Assembly: GCA_040506775.1 (NCBI GenBank)
Contig: JBEVWC010000017.1
Location: forward strand, 6,820-70,819
Origin: Thiodiazotropha sp040506775
GTDB lineage: Bacteria; Pseudomonadota; Gammaproteobacteria; Chromatiales; Chromatiaceae
DNA: 64,000 nt
Reading direction: 5' to 3'
This document shows, one piece after another, positions 35,815 to 44,185 of this stretch. How positions within the stretch are numbered: the stretch's first letter is position 1; each line of letters starts with the position of its first letter. Under the pieces are notes generated by a model. It was not told the origin of the DNA. It saw nothing but the letters and a program-made list of their open reading frames with translations, and ran no database searches. Both the position numbers and the translations under genes were made by a program.

Positions 35815-36607
35815 CACCGCCGCATTGCGGGGGCCTGACTTCCAAACCCATCAACGGGTCTTCACGGCCCATCTGCGCGACCCGGATAACGCACCCTGCC
35901 CCGGGGATGTGAGCGAGCCCCGGATGCAGGTCTACCGGGACCTGGTCTTCAACAATATCGACGGGGTGCTGAGACAGGCATTCCCAGTGCTTCAGCGGCT
36001 CTGCGAGGCATCCCGCTGGCAGCGTCTGGTGAGCGGTTTTCTGCGTGACCACCGGGCCCACACCCCCTATTTCAGCAAGCTCCCCGGAGAGTTCCTGGCG
36101 TACCTGGAAGCGCACCCGGATCACACTATCGAGGACCTGCCCTTCCTCCTGGAACTGGCTCATTACGAATGGGTGGAGCTGGCCCTCTCCCTGACCGAAC
36201 CGCCGACTGGGTTTCTACCCCTGGCGCCCCGGGACGATCCCCTGGAACGGATCCTCACCCTTTCACCCCTGGCCTGGCTGCTCGGCTATGCCTATCCGGT
36301 TCACCGGATCGGTCCCGCATACCAGCCCCTAGAAACACCCCCGCAGGCCACCTACCTGCTGGTCTACCGTGACAACAGGGACGAGATCGGCTTCCTGGAA
36401 CTGACCCCGGTCACCGCCCGACTGCTGGAGTTGATCGACGCCAACACCGAGTGCACCGGCCGCCAGATCCTGGAGGGCATCGCCTCGGAACTCAATCACC
36501 CCAACCCCCAGGCCCTGATGAACCACGGCCGGGACATCCTGCAGGATCTCAAGTCTCGGGACATCCTGCACCAACCGGAGTCATCACCATGCGCACCTCA
36601 CTGCTGA
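35798..36607 (+). CDS. hvfC: HvfC: DUF2063 partner protein of the MNIO
   Basis: Protein of 269 residues. The N-terminal DUF2063 domain is recognisable from FQTHQRVFTAHLRDP, VYRDLVFNNIDGVLRQAFPVL and FLRDHRAHTPYFSKLPGEFL, a helical domain related to DNA-binding folds but used here as recognition partner. The C-terminal half (about 150-269) is a mixed alpha/beta domain that binds the precursor leader in characterised systems. The start lies inside the end of hvfB (ATG at 35798), indicating coupled synthesis of the two enzyme parts. It overlaps the following doxX-like gene by 19 bases. Confidence 0.92.
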   Translation: MTSAHDTAALRGPDFQTHQRVFTAHLRDPDNAPCPGDVSEPRMQVYRDLVFNNIDGVLRQAFPVLQRLCEASRWQRLVSGFLRDHRAHTPYFSKLPGEFLAYLEAHPDHTIEDLPFLLELAHYEWVELALSLTEPPTGFLPLAPRDDPLERILTLSPLAWLLGYAYPVHRIGPAYQPLETPPQATYLLVYRDNRDEIGFLELTPVTARLLELIDANTECTGRQILEGIASELNHPNPQALMNHGRDILQDLKSRDILHQPESSPCAPHC

Positions 36608-37251
36608 AGATCCACGCCTGGCTCAACCTGACCCGCGGTCTGGATTTTCTGGGCCCCCTGGCACTCCGCCTCTACCTGGTGCCGATCTTCTGGATGGCCG
36701 GCACCAGCAAGTGGTCTCACATGCAGGACACCATCGACTGGTTCGGCAATCCCGACTGGGGCCTGGGCCTGCCCTTCCCGACCCTGATGGCTTACCTGGC
36801 CACCCTGACCGAACTGGGAGGGGCGGTGCTGCTTCTGCTGGGACTGGCAGTGCGTTACATCAGCCTGCCCTTGATGGTCACCATGGTGGTGGCGGCCACC
36901 ACCGTACACTGGCAGAACGGATGGCTGGCGATCGCCGAAGGGGCGCAGAGTCTGTTTGCCAACGAGCGGACCATTGGCGCCATCGAACGTCTCGACCGGG
37001 CCAAGGAGATCCTGCGCGAGCATGGTCACTACGACTGGCTGACCCAGAACGGCAGCTTCGTGGTGCTCAACAACGGCATCGAATTTGCGGCGACCTATTT
37101 CATTATGCTGCTGGTGCTGTTTTTCATCGGTGGCGGCCGCTTGGTCAGCCTGGACTACTGGATTGCACGAAGCATGCGTGAAAAATCCGCAAACCCAGGC
37201 CGCGAAGCGGCGACGAATGCAGGGTTTCATCAGCCGGCGACCGGCCGCTGA
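36589..37251 (+). CDS. DoxX family membrane protein of the hvf cluster
   Basis: Protein of 220 residues with four membrane helices (about 22-40, 65-85, 90-108 and 165-185) and a DoxX opening LGPLALRLYLVPIFWMAGTSKW. A loop of about 50 residues between helices three and four (NGWLAIAEGAQSLFANERTIG onward) is longer than in many DoxX proteins. DoxX-type proteins commonly accompany MNIO clusters, and may supply electrons or help export. The ATG at 36589 lies 19 bases inside hvfC, making it the fourth gene of the unit. Confidence 0.9.
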   Translation: MRTSLLKIHAWLNLTRGLDFLGPLALRLYLVPIFWMAGTSKWSHMQDTIDWFGNPDWGLGLPFPTLMAYLATLTELGGAVLLLLGLAVRYISLPLMVTMVVAATTVHWQNGWLAIAEGAQSLFANERTIGAIERLDRAKEILREHGHYDWLTQNGSFVVLNNGIEFAATYFIMLLVLFFIGGGRLVSLDYWIARSMREKSANPGREAATNAGFHQPATGR

Positions 37252-37494
37252 CCATAACCGCCGATGGCCCAGCCCAGTATCGGTTCGGGGCATTCGTCCC
37301 GGCCGGTGCCCGCCACAACCCGCGGAATGGCTGTCGGGCGGGCGTCAGGATGGCCAGATCCCTGCTTTTGCCCTATTCTGGCGGCATACAGGGACGCATC
37401 TGTCGCAAACCCCATCCACTAACCCGGCTCCTGCCGGGCGGCTCCACACAGATCAGCGCCCCAATCCAACCGACTGCGCCGCGGGAGAGCCGCT

Positions 37495-38277
37495 TTGCAA
37501 AGATGTATCAGCACCAGCATCGCCAAACGCTTCGATTTTGACGCCCTGATCAACCGACTCAGCGAATCCTATCGATGCACCCGTTATCGGGACGCGCTGC
37601 ACCTGGAGGATAGCGGCCATCTGTTTGTCTTCCAGTACGGGGTCATCGTCAACTGGGGCATGAGTCACGACAGTGAGATGCGCATCCGCCAGGAGATCAC
37701 ACCGTTTTGCATCAACCCGATCCCCGAACCCTTCGTGGATCACTTTAACTACGAACTCAATGCCCCACAGTCGCGCATCAGCGCCGACTGTATCCATATC
37801 GAAGGCGACGAGATCCTCAAGCTGCTCGCGGTGTCCCACGGACTGGCCCAGTCGAGCAAGCTCAACGAACTGGAAAACTACGCCCAGCAGACCATCGAGG
37901 AGACCGCGCATATCCCGCGCAGCATGGCGGTCAACGGCACCACCCATATGAGCCGCAAAACCCTGGCGAAGATGCGCGGCAAACTGTTCCTGGTCGAAAG
38001 CGACATCAATCTGCACCATGAACTCCTGGACACTCCGGAGTTTTTCTGGGAATACCCGGAAGTCGAGGCGCTGTATATCCTCACCGCCAAATACCTCGAG
38101 ATTCAGCCGCGCATCGAGGTCCTCAACCGCAAACTCAATGTGATCCATGAAATCTTCAGCATGCTGGCCGATGAGCAGAAACACAAACACTCGTCCCTGC
38201 TGGAGTGGATCATCATCTGGCTGATCGCCATCGAGATCCTGATCTTCCTGTTCCACGACCTGTTGAAGTGGTTTTGA
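37495..38277 (+). CDS. RMD1/YagE family (DUF155) protein
   Basis: Protein of 260 residues with a TTG start behind a GGGAG site. The central part LFVFQYGVIVNWGMSHDSE, then LAVSHGLAQSSKLNELE and the C-terminal helix WIIIWLIAIEILIFLF (about 237-252) match the RMD1/YagE (DUF155) family, known from yeast Rmd1 and mitochondrial RMND1, where it supports translation. In bacteria the role is unknown. A single C-terminal membrane helix anchors the domain to the inner membrane. No adjacent partner gene is apparent. Confidence 0.88.
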   Translation: MQRCISTSIAKRFDFDALINRLSESYRCTRYRDALHLEDSGHLFVFQYGVIVNWGMSHDSEMRIRQEITPFCINPIPEPFVDHFNYELNAPQSRISADCIHIEGDEILKLLAVSHGLAQSSKLNELENYAQQTIEETAHIPRSMAVNGTTHMSRKTLAKMRGKLFLVESDINLHHELLDTPEFFWEYPEVEALYILTAKYLEIQPRIEVLNRKLNVIHEIFSMLADEQKHKHSSLLEWIIIWLIAIEILIFLFHDLLKWF

Positions 38278-38394
38278 GGGCGTCACCAGGCATCTGAATG
38301 CGCCCATACAGCGGCTTTGCGTGCCGCCCCCGGCAGCACGCTTTCGTGATAAAAACGTGAATTTCTGACCATCATTTCGTGACAGCCACCTGAC

Positions 38395-38400
38395 TATAAT
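38395..38400 (+). promoter_or_regulatory. Perfect TATAAT hexamer upstream of msrAB
   Basis: A consensus -10 hexamer lies 165 bases before the msrAB ATG. The -35 region at 17-base spacing is poor. If used, the transcript would carry an untranslated leader of about 158 bases, which contains several short GC-rich inverted stretches. Confidence 0.3.
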
Positions 38401-38564
38401 GACATTAACCCGACAATATCGGTTGGCATTAACACACTGACAACTCATAGCAAAAGTGGTCAAACCCAGTAACGGACCAGACAGCCTGGGACCGGACGCT
38501 GAAGCGGAGACCCGGCTTTCAGGCCGTATCGGATCCGCCATGAGACCACGCTCAGGAAACGACC

Positions 38565-39899
38565 ATGAAGACTCTATCTGACTATCGTAAATTCGCACTG
38601 CTGGGCGCCGGAGGCCTGTTGCTTCTCGGCCTGGTGCTGATCCAGCCGGCCACCTTCGCGACCGGCAACCCGACCACCCCCAGCGATCCCAACCTGGACT
38701 CCATCGTACTTGGCATGGGCTGTTTCTGGGGTGCCGAAAAGCGCATGTCCGCCCTGCCCGGAGTGGTGGACGTGGAGAGCGGCTACGCCAACGGAGAGAT
38801 CGACGCCAGTTACCGTTCGATTCTCGCCCACGAATCCCTGCGCCGTCTGGGTCTAAGCAAAAAGCGCAATCATGCGGAAGTGGTGAAAGTCACCTTCGAC
38901 AAACGCAAGACCGACCTGGAACAGGTCCTGGCGGCGTTCTGGGAAAACCATGATCCCACCCAGGGAGATCGGCAGGGGAATGATGTAGGATCGAACTACC
39001 GCAGCGCCATCTATACCCACAGCCCGCAACAGCTGGCGATCGCCCAGGCATCCCGGGAGCGTTTCCAGAAGGCCCTCACAGAGGGCGGCTATGGGGCGAT
39101 CACCACGGAGATCGCAGCGCTCGACAACTACCAGCCGGCGGAGGAGTACCATCAGGATTATCTGGTGAAAAACCCGGACGGCTATTGCGGACTCGGCGGC
39201 ACCGGGATCCGTTACCCGGGATCCACCCAAATCTCCCAGGAGGAGCGGCCCATGCCCGACAAACTCGATGCCTCGACACTCGACCCCAAGGCCCAGCTGA
39301 TCGTCTTCGAAGCCGAGGATTGCGCCTACTGCAAGCAGTTCAAGGCGGAAGTGCTGGATCACTGGAAGTCGGACGTGGCCATCGCCCGCACCCTGAATCC
39401 CAACCCGCCGGATGGCTGGAAGCTGGAGAAGGCCCTGTTCGCCACCCCGACCATCGTCCTGTTCAAGGACGGCGGGGAGGTCTCCCGCTACACCGGATAC
39501 AACGGGGACAAATCCCGCTTCTGGAAATGGCTGGGCTACCAGATGCTGACCCCCGATCAGCAGCGTATCGCCTTCGAACAGGGGACCGAGCGGCCGTTCA
39601 CCGGTTCCCACCTGGATGAGAAACGCCCGGGCACCTTCGTCGATCCGATCACCGGTGCGCCCCTGTTCCGCAGCAACACCAAGTTCGAAAGCGGCAGCGG
39701 CTGGCCGAGTTTCTTCAATCCGGTGGAGGGTTCCATCACCCTGCATGAGGACAGCAGTCACGGCATGCACCGGGTAGAGGTGCGCAGCGCCAGTTCGGGC
39801 ATTCACCTCGGTCACGTCTTCGATGACGGACCGCCCCCCACCCACAAACGCTATTGCATCAACGGCAACGTGCTGAAATTCGTGCCGGACGATATCTGA
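38565..39899 (+). CDS. msrAB: Exported MsrA-thioredoxin-MsrB fusion
   Basis: Protein of 444 residues with an N-terminal membrane or signal segment (about 9-27). MsrA (45-220) has its catalytic C53 in GMGCFWGAE and C208 near its end. A thioredoxin-like domain (about 238-325) has CAYC at 253-256 and a cis-proline loop FATPTIV. MsrB (326-444) has RSNTKFESGSGWPSF and catalytic C431 in RYCINGN but lacks the zinc CxxC pairs. It repairs both methionine sulfoxide epimers in the periplasm, with the middle domain a likely internal reductant. Neisseria PilB has the order Trx-MsrA-MsrB; here the thioredoxin sits between. Confidence 0.93.
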   Translation: MKTLSDYRKFALLGAGGLLLLGLVLIQPATFATGNPTTPSDPNLDSIVLGMGCFWGAEKRMSALPGVVDVESGYANGEIDASYRSILAHESLRRLGLSKKRNHAEVVKVTFDKRKTDLEQVLAAFWENHDPTQGDRQGNDVGSNYRSAIYTHSPQQLAIAQASRERFQKALTEGGYGAITTEIAALDNYQPAEEYHQDYLVKNPDGYCGLGGTGIRYPGSTQISQEERPMPDKLDASTLDPKAQLIVFEAEDCAYCKQFKAEVLDHWKSDVAIARTLNPNPPDGWKLEKALFATPTIVLFKDGGEVSRYTGYNGDKSRFWKWLGYQMLTPDQQRIAFEQGTERPFTGSHLDEKRPGTFVDPITGAPLFRSNTKFESGSGWPSFFNPVEGSITLHEDSSHGMHRVEVRSASSGIHLGHVFDDGPPPTHKRYCINGNVLKFVPDDI

Positions 39900-39906
39900 T
39901 GTCACG

Positions 39907-39939
39907 AAATGCCACGGGAGCAGGTCCCGTGGCATTTTT
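39907..39939 (+). terminator. Strong rho-independent terminator after msrAB
   Basis: AAATGCCACGGGA (39907-39919) pairs perfectly over 13 bp with TCCCGTGGCATTT (39925-39937) around a 5-base loop, running into TTTTT. It lies 8 bases after the stop codon. Confidence 0.92.
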
Positions 39940-40126
39940 CATCAAGAGGTCCCATGCGTACCGTGGCCACCATAGGCTATCGATTTATCGCTCAGACTCC
40001 ATGAATTCGTATCACACGGTCTGTGGATTCCCTGTTTCAACCATTCAGTGACACCCCGTTCTCACACTGGGGTATGATAGGTTCCAGACACGTGACAAGC
40101 TGAATCGATCACAAGGGACTAAATTC

Positions 40127-40717
40127 ATGCACCGACTCCCCAGAAACCTGCCACTGATCCTCATCATTCTGCTGTTTTCCAATTCGGCCCTGGCCCACAC
40201 CGACATCGCCATGGGCGGTGGAATGATGAACGGGTTTCTCCACCCGGTCTCAGGCTGGGACCATGTGGTGGCAATGATTGCCGTAGGACTGTGGGGGGCA
40301 TTCCTGGGTCGGCCCGCGATCTGGGTACTGCCGATCACCTTCCCTCTGGTGATGGCCTTCGGCGGTGCGCTGGGAGTGGCAGGCATCCCGGTCCCGTCAG
40401 TGGAACTGGGTATCGCACTCTCCGCCGTGGTGCTGGGCCTGCAGGTGGCGCTGGCGAGCCGTCCGCCCCTGTGGCTGGCGGCGCTGATCGTCGGGGTGTT
40501 CGCGATCTTTCACGGTCACGCCCACGGCACCGAACTTCCCCAGGCGGCCAGCCCCATTGCCTACAGCATCGGTTTTGTGGTCTCCACCGGCCTGCTGCAT
40601 CTCTCAGGGATCCTGTTCGGCCTGCTGACCCGCTGGCCTGCCGGCAAACTGGCGGTGCAAACCGGTGGCGGGCTGATCGCCCTGACCGGCGTGGGGTTCC
40701 TCACCGGGCTCGTCTGA
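40127..40717 (+). CDS. hupE: HupE/UreJ family membrane protein
   Basis: Protein of 196 residues with a signal peptide (cleavage near ALA, residue 24) and about six helices. The family motifs are both present: HPVSGWDHVVAM near the start of helix one and FHGHAHGTELP in the middle. HupE/UreJ proteins transport nickel or cobalt for hydrogenase and urease. No hydrogenase or urease genes are in the window, so the metal and purpose remain open. The next gene, 9 bases downstream, is a related membrane protein. Confidence 0.9.
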   Translation: MHRLPRNLPLILIILLFSNSALAHTDIAMGGGMMNGFLHPVSGWDHVVAMIAVGLWGAFLGRPAIWVLPITFPLVMAFGGALGVAGIPVPSVELGIALSAVVLGLQVALASRPPLWLAALIVGVFAIFHGHAHGTELPQAASPIAYSIGFVVSTGLLHLSGILFGLLTRWPAGKLAVQTGGGLIALTGVGFLTGLV

Positions 40718-40726
40718 TGGCGTGAC

Positions 40727-41245
40727 ATGGATGCGTTCTATCACGGCCTGAGCGTGCCGATTCTCAATCCGGCTTATCTGCTTCTGCTGGTCTCAGCCGG
40801 CCTCTATCTGGGCCAGCGCAGCACGGGACACAACCTGAAACTTTCCCTGCTGCTGTTCGGTACACTGCTCCTGAGCCTGCTGCTCGGACTGCGCCTGGGC
40901 TGGGGCGGGATGCCTGGCGTCCTGCTCACCCCGGCCCTGCTGCTCGGCCTGCTCACCGCAGGCAGTGTGGCGCTGCCCGGTATGGCACAGATGCTCCTGG
41001 TCGCCCTATGCGGAGCCGCGCTGGGCGGATCACTGGCAGGAGAGGCCCGCAACGGTCTCGAAATCCCAGCAATCCTCGGCAGCCTGGTGGGCATGGCGGT
41101 GCTGTTCTACTACCCCATGCTGCTGGCGGAGTGGTTACGCAAACGGGAGTGGCAGCGCATCGGTGTACGCATCCTCGGTTCCTGGCTGGCGGCCAGCGCT
41201 CTGCTCACCCTGGCCTTTATCATCCGCAGCAACACAGCCACTTGA
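40727..41245 (+). CDS. Second HupE/UreJ-type membrane protein (divergent)
   Basis: Protein of 172 residues with five to six helices. The opening HGLSVPILNPAYLLLLVSAGLYLGQ and a Gly/Leu-rich body resemble the second HupE-like protein that often follows HupE, while the metal-binding HPxxGxDH and HGHAHG motifs of the first protein are missing. The pair may form a heteromer or the second may be a subunit of a different transport activity. It lies between hupE (9 bases) and the PLD gene (10 bases), so the three are one transcription unit. Confidence 0.72.
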   Translation: MDAFYHGLSVPILNPAYLLLLVSAGLYLGQRSTGHNLKLSLLLFGTLLLSLLLGLRLGWGGMPGVLLTPALLLGLLTAGSVALPGMAQMLLVALCGAALGGSLAGEARNGLEIPAILGSLVGMAVLFYYPMLLAEWLRKREWQRIGVRILGSWLAASALLTLAFIIRSNTAT

Positions 41246-41255
41246 AGGATCTCTG

Positions 41256-42713
41256 ATGCGCGCCCTGCTCCTGATCAGTCTCAGCCTGTTGTCCCTGATC
41301 CTGAACGCCGACAGCCTCGACAGCTTAGCGGAGTCCCGTCTGCAACATCCGGGACAGAGCGCCGTCAAGGTACTGGAGAAAGGGGAACATGCCCTGCTCA
41401 CCCGCGCCTGGCTGACAGAGACCGCAGACCGCAGCATCGATGCCCAGTATTTCATCTGGAGCACCGACAACATCGCAACCCTGGCCAGTGAAAGGCTCTA
41501 TACCGCCGCTGAACGGGGTGTGCGGGTACGGGTCATCGTGGATGACCTGCTGATCGACGCCGAACCGGTCACCCTGCTCTCCCTGGATGCGCACCCGAAC
41601 ATCGAAATCCGTATCTACAACCCGCTGCATTCGGTCGGGCGGGGATTTTTCTCTCGCCTCTGGCATCTGCTCACCAATTTCCGCGCCTCCAATCAACGCA
41701 TGCACGACAAACTGGTGATCTACGATGGCCGCATCGCCATCACCGGCGGACGCAATATGGCGGACGAGTATTTCGATTACGATCACGAATACAACTTTCG
41801 TGACCGGGACGTGCTGGCGGCCGGTGCCGTCGTGCCGCAGATGCAGACGAGCTTCGAGGCCTTCTGGAACAGCCCCCTCTCGGTACCCCTCGCAAGCCTG
41901 CTCGAGGATGAACAACAGGATCTTACGCAGCAGCAGATCCAGGCCTATGTCGAGTGGCTGCACGCCTATGCCAGGAATCCGGAAAATTTTGCCCCCGAGG
42001 TGCGCCATGCGATCACTGATATGGGCGGGCGGGCGCAACAGATCCTTGCGGACATGCACTGGACGGAGGCCAGCTATCTGCACGACATACCCGGCAAGAA
42101 CACCCGCCACCACGGCCTGGACGGCGGGGGACGCACCACCGACTCCCTGATCAGCCTGCTGGCTGGCGCACACCGGCAAATCCTCATCGAAAGTCCCTAT
42201 CTGGTCATGCCGGAACCGGGTTTCGATTTTTTTGCCGAACTGATCGCAAGGGGTGTGAAGATCGCGATCGTGACCAACTCCCTGGCCTCCACCGACAACC
42301 TTCAGGCCTATTCCGGGTACATGAAACAGAAGCAGCGTCTGCTCGATCTGGGTTTCCAGATCCATGAGTTCAAACCCAGACCCGGGGTGGCACGGGATCT
42401 CATCGCGCGTCATGAAATGCTCGGCAAACAGGTTCCGGTGTTCGCCCTGCATGCCAAGTCCCTGGTGATCGATGAGCGGATCACCTATGTTGGCACCTTC
42501 AATCTCGATCCCCGATCCACCAATCTGAACACGGAGGTGGGGCTGGTGATCCATGACCCGTTGATTGCGCAACAGGTGGCGGCGGCCATCGAGGAGGATA
42601 TGGGCGCGGAAAACAGCTGGGATGCGGCGTCCGATGCCGACCAGGACGTGGGCCTGATCAAGCGCATCGAAGCCGGGTTCTGGAGCCTGTTGCCCCTCGA
42701 CCCGGTGCTCTGA
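41256..42713 (+). CDS. Phospholipase D-family protein, cardiolipin synthase C-like
   Basis: Protein of 485 residues with an N-terminal signal or membrane helix (1-18) and two HKD motifs: H150, K152, D157 in MHDKLVIYDG and H399, K401, D406 in LHAKSLVIDE. The repeated GRNMADEYF and GTFNLDPRS follow each motif, as in the ClsC/YmdC group of cardiolipin synthases. It would transfer phosphatidyl groups at the periplasmic face of the inner membrane. I chose the ATG at 41256 (GAAGGA site). Its partner in E. coli, YmdB, is absent here. Confidence 0.9.
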   Translation: MRALLLISLSLLSLILNADSLDSLAESRLQHPGQSAVKVLEKGEHALLTRAWLTETADRSIDAQYFIWSTDNIATLASERLYTAAERGVRVRVIVDDLLIDAEPVTLLSLDAHPNIEIRIYNPLHSVGRGFFSRLWHLLTNFRASNQRMHDKLVIYDGRIAITGGRNMADEYFDYDHEYNFRDRDVLAAGAVVPQMQTSFEAFWNSPLSVPLASLLEDEQQDLTQQQIQAYVEWLHAYARNPENFAPEVRHAITDMGGRAQQILADMHWTEASYLHDIPGKNTRHHGLDGGGRTTDSLISLLAGAHRQILIESPYLVMPEPGFDFFAELIARGVKIAIVTNSLASTDNLQAYSGYMKQKQRLLDLGFQIHEFKPRPGVARDLIARHEMLGKQVPVFALHAKSLVIDERITYVGTFNLDPRSTNLNTEVGLVIHDPLIAQQVAAAIEEDMGAENSWDAASDADQDVGLIKRIEAGFWSLLPLDPVL

Positions 42714-42721
42714 TCAGTGGC

Positions 42722-44185
42722 TCACAATTCCAGCCGTCGCAGGAATTCCGCCATGATCGTCTCGAACAGAGCGGGCCCGAGCACCGCGTCCTCGATGCCG
42801 GCATCGAGATTGGGATTGTCGTTGACCTCGATGACCACGACCCGCTTACCGATCTGTTTCAGATCCACCCCGTAGAGACCGTCACCGATCAGGTTTGCGG
42901 CCTTAAGTGCGGTCTTCACCACCGCCTCCGGGGCATCCGCCACATCCAGGGTTTCAAAGCCACCCTCGCGGGATTTGCCCTTGGCCGCATGATTGACGAT
43001 CTGCCAGTGCTTCGCCGACATGTAGTACTTGCATACGTAGATGACTTTGCGGTTGAGCACACCCACCCGCCAGTCGAAATCCGTGGGGGTGAATTCCTGG
43101 GCCAGCAGCAGTTCGGAGCGGCGGAACAGCTTCTTCGCCGTCTGGCGCAGTTCGGTGCGATCCTTGACCTTGTAGACCCCGAGGGAGAAGGCCCCGTCGG
43201 GTATCTTCAAGACGATGGGATAGGGCAGTTCCTGCTCCAGGTCTCGCAGTGAATTGGGACGGATCACCACGCTCTTGGGGGTCGCCACCCGATGGGTGCG
43301 CAACAGTTCCGCAAGAAAGATCTTGTTGGTGCAGCGCAGGATCGATTCCGGATCATCGATCACCACCATGCCCTCCCGGGCCGCCTTGCGGGCGAAGCGG
43401 TAGGTGTGATGATCAATGCGCGTGGTCTCGCGGATGAACAGGGCATCGAATTCGGCCAACCGGCCGTAGTCCTGCTTCTGGATGAGTTCCGTTTCGATGC
43501 CGAACTTGCGCGCCGCCTTGACCATGGCGTTGATCGCCTTGCGGTTCGAAGGGGGCATCTTGTCATCGGGATCGTAGAGAATCGCCAGATCGTAACGGGC
43601 TGCCGAAGGTCCCTTGGGCCTGCGCCAGCGCTTGCCCAGATACTGCTCCAGCGCCTGACCGAAATCATAGCGCTCATATTCCGTCAGTTCAGACAGATGC
43701 CGGGTGCGTATCGAGGTGATACGCCAATCCCCGCCCTTGAGCTGAAACTCGATCAGCAGCAGGGGGGCCGGAAAGATTTCGAACACCTCCCGCGCCACCG
43801 GTTGCAGATTTGCCAGCTCCGACTGGCCGAAGTAGACATTGATCTTGAACGGTTCCTCGCCAATCCCCGTTTTGCGGCGGCTGAGAATCCGTTGCACCCG
43901 CTTGTTGATGTCCTCGGTATCGAGACTGTAGATCGCCTTGTGACTCAGGTCCTGAATGGTTCGGACATTCGGGATCACCCGGTGCCCGCGGGCTTCGGAA
44001 AGCAGTGAGGTATAGTAACCCACCCCCAGATAACGCTGACTTTTGCACAGGTTCACCACCCGCAAGCCACTGCGTTTGCTCCAGTCCGGGTTGGTCAGGT
44101 AGGACTTCGCGGTCACGATCGGCAGGGATGCCGGGGCATCGGGCCAGTCGTTTTCCTTGTCGGTTACAAGTAGGTAATCGCTCAT
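42722..44185 (-). CDS. RimK-type ATP-grasp ligase with RLAN N-terminal domain
   Basis: Protein of 487 residues. The first 200 residues (YLGVGYYTSLLSEARGHRV onwards) form the RLAN domain often found before this ligase type. The rest is an ATP-grasp fold: ALFIRETTRIDHHTYRFA, DDPESILRCTNKIFLAELL, PYPIVLKIPDGAFSLGVYKV and finally VVIEVNDNPNLDAG, where the N-x-N metal site is seen. RimK relatives add amino acids through amide bonds. It overlaps the GNAT-C39 fusion gene by 4 bases, so both act on one pathway, predicted to attach or trim a peptide tag. Confidence 0.9.
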   Translation of the reverse strand: MSDYLLVTDKENDWPDAPASLPIVTAKSYLTNPDWSKRSGLRVVNLCKSQRYLGVGYYTSLLSEARGHRVIPNVRTIQDLSHKAIYSLDTEDINKRVQRILSRRKTGIGEEPFKINVYFGQSELANLQPVAREVFEIFPAPLLLIEFQLKGGDWRITSIRTRHLSELTEYERYDFGQALEQYLGKRWRRPKGPSAARYDLAILYDPDDKMPPSNRKAINAMVKAARKFGIETELIQKQDYGRLAEFDALFIRETTRIDHHTYRFARKAAREGMVVIDDPESILRCTNKIFLAELLRTHRVATPKSVVIRPNSLRDLEQELPYPIVLKIPDGAFSLGVYKVKDRTELRQTAKKLFRRSELLLAQEFTPTDFDWRVGVLNRKVIYVCKYYMSAKHWQIVNHAAKGKSREGGFETLDVADAPEAVVKTALKAANLIGDGLYGVDLKQIGKRVVVIEVNDNPNLDAGIEDAVLGPALFETIMAEFLRRLEL

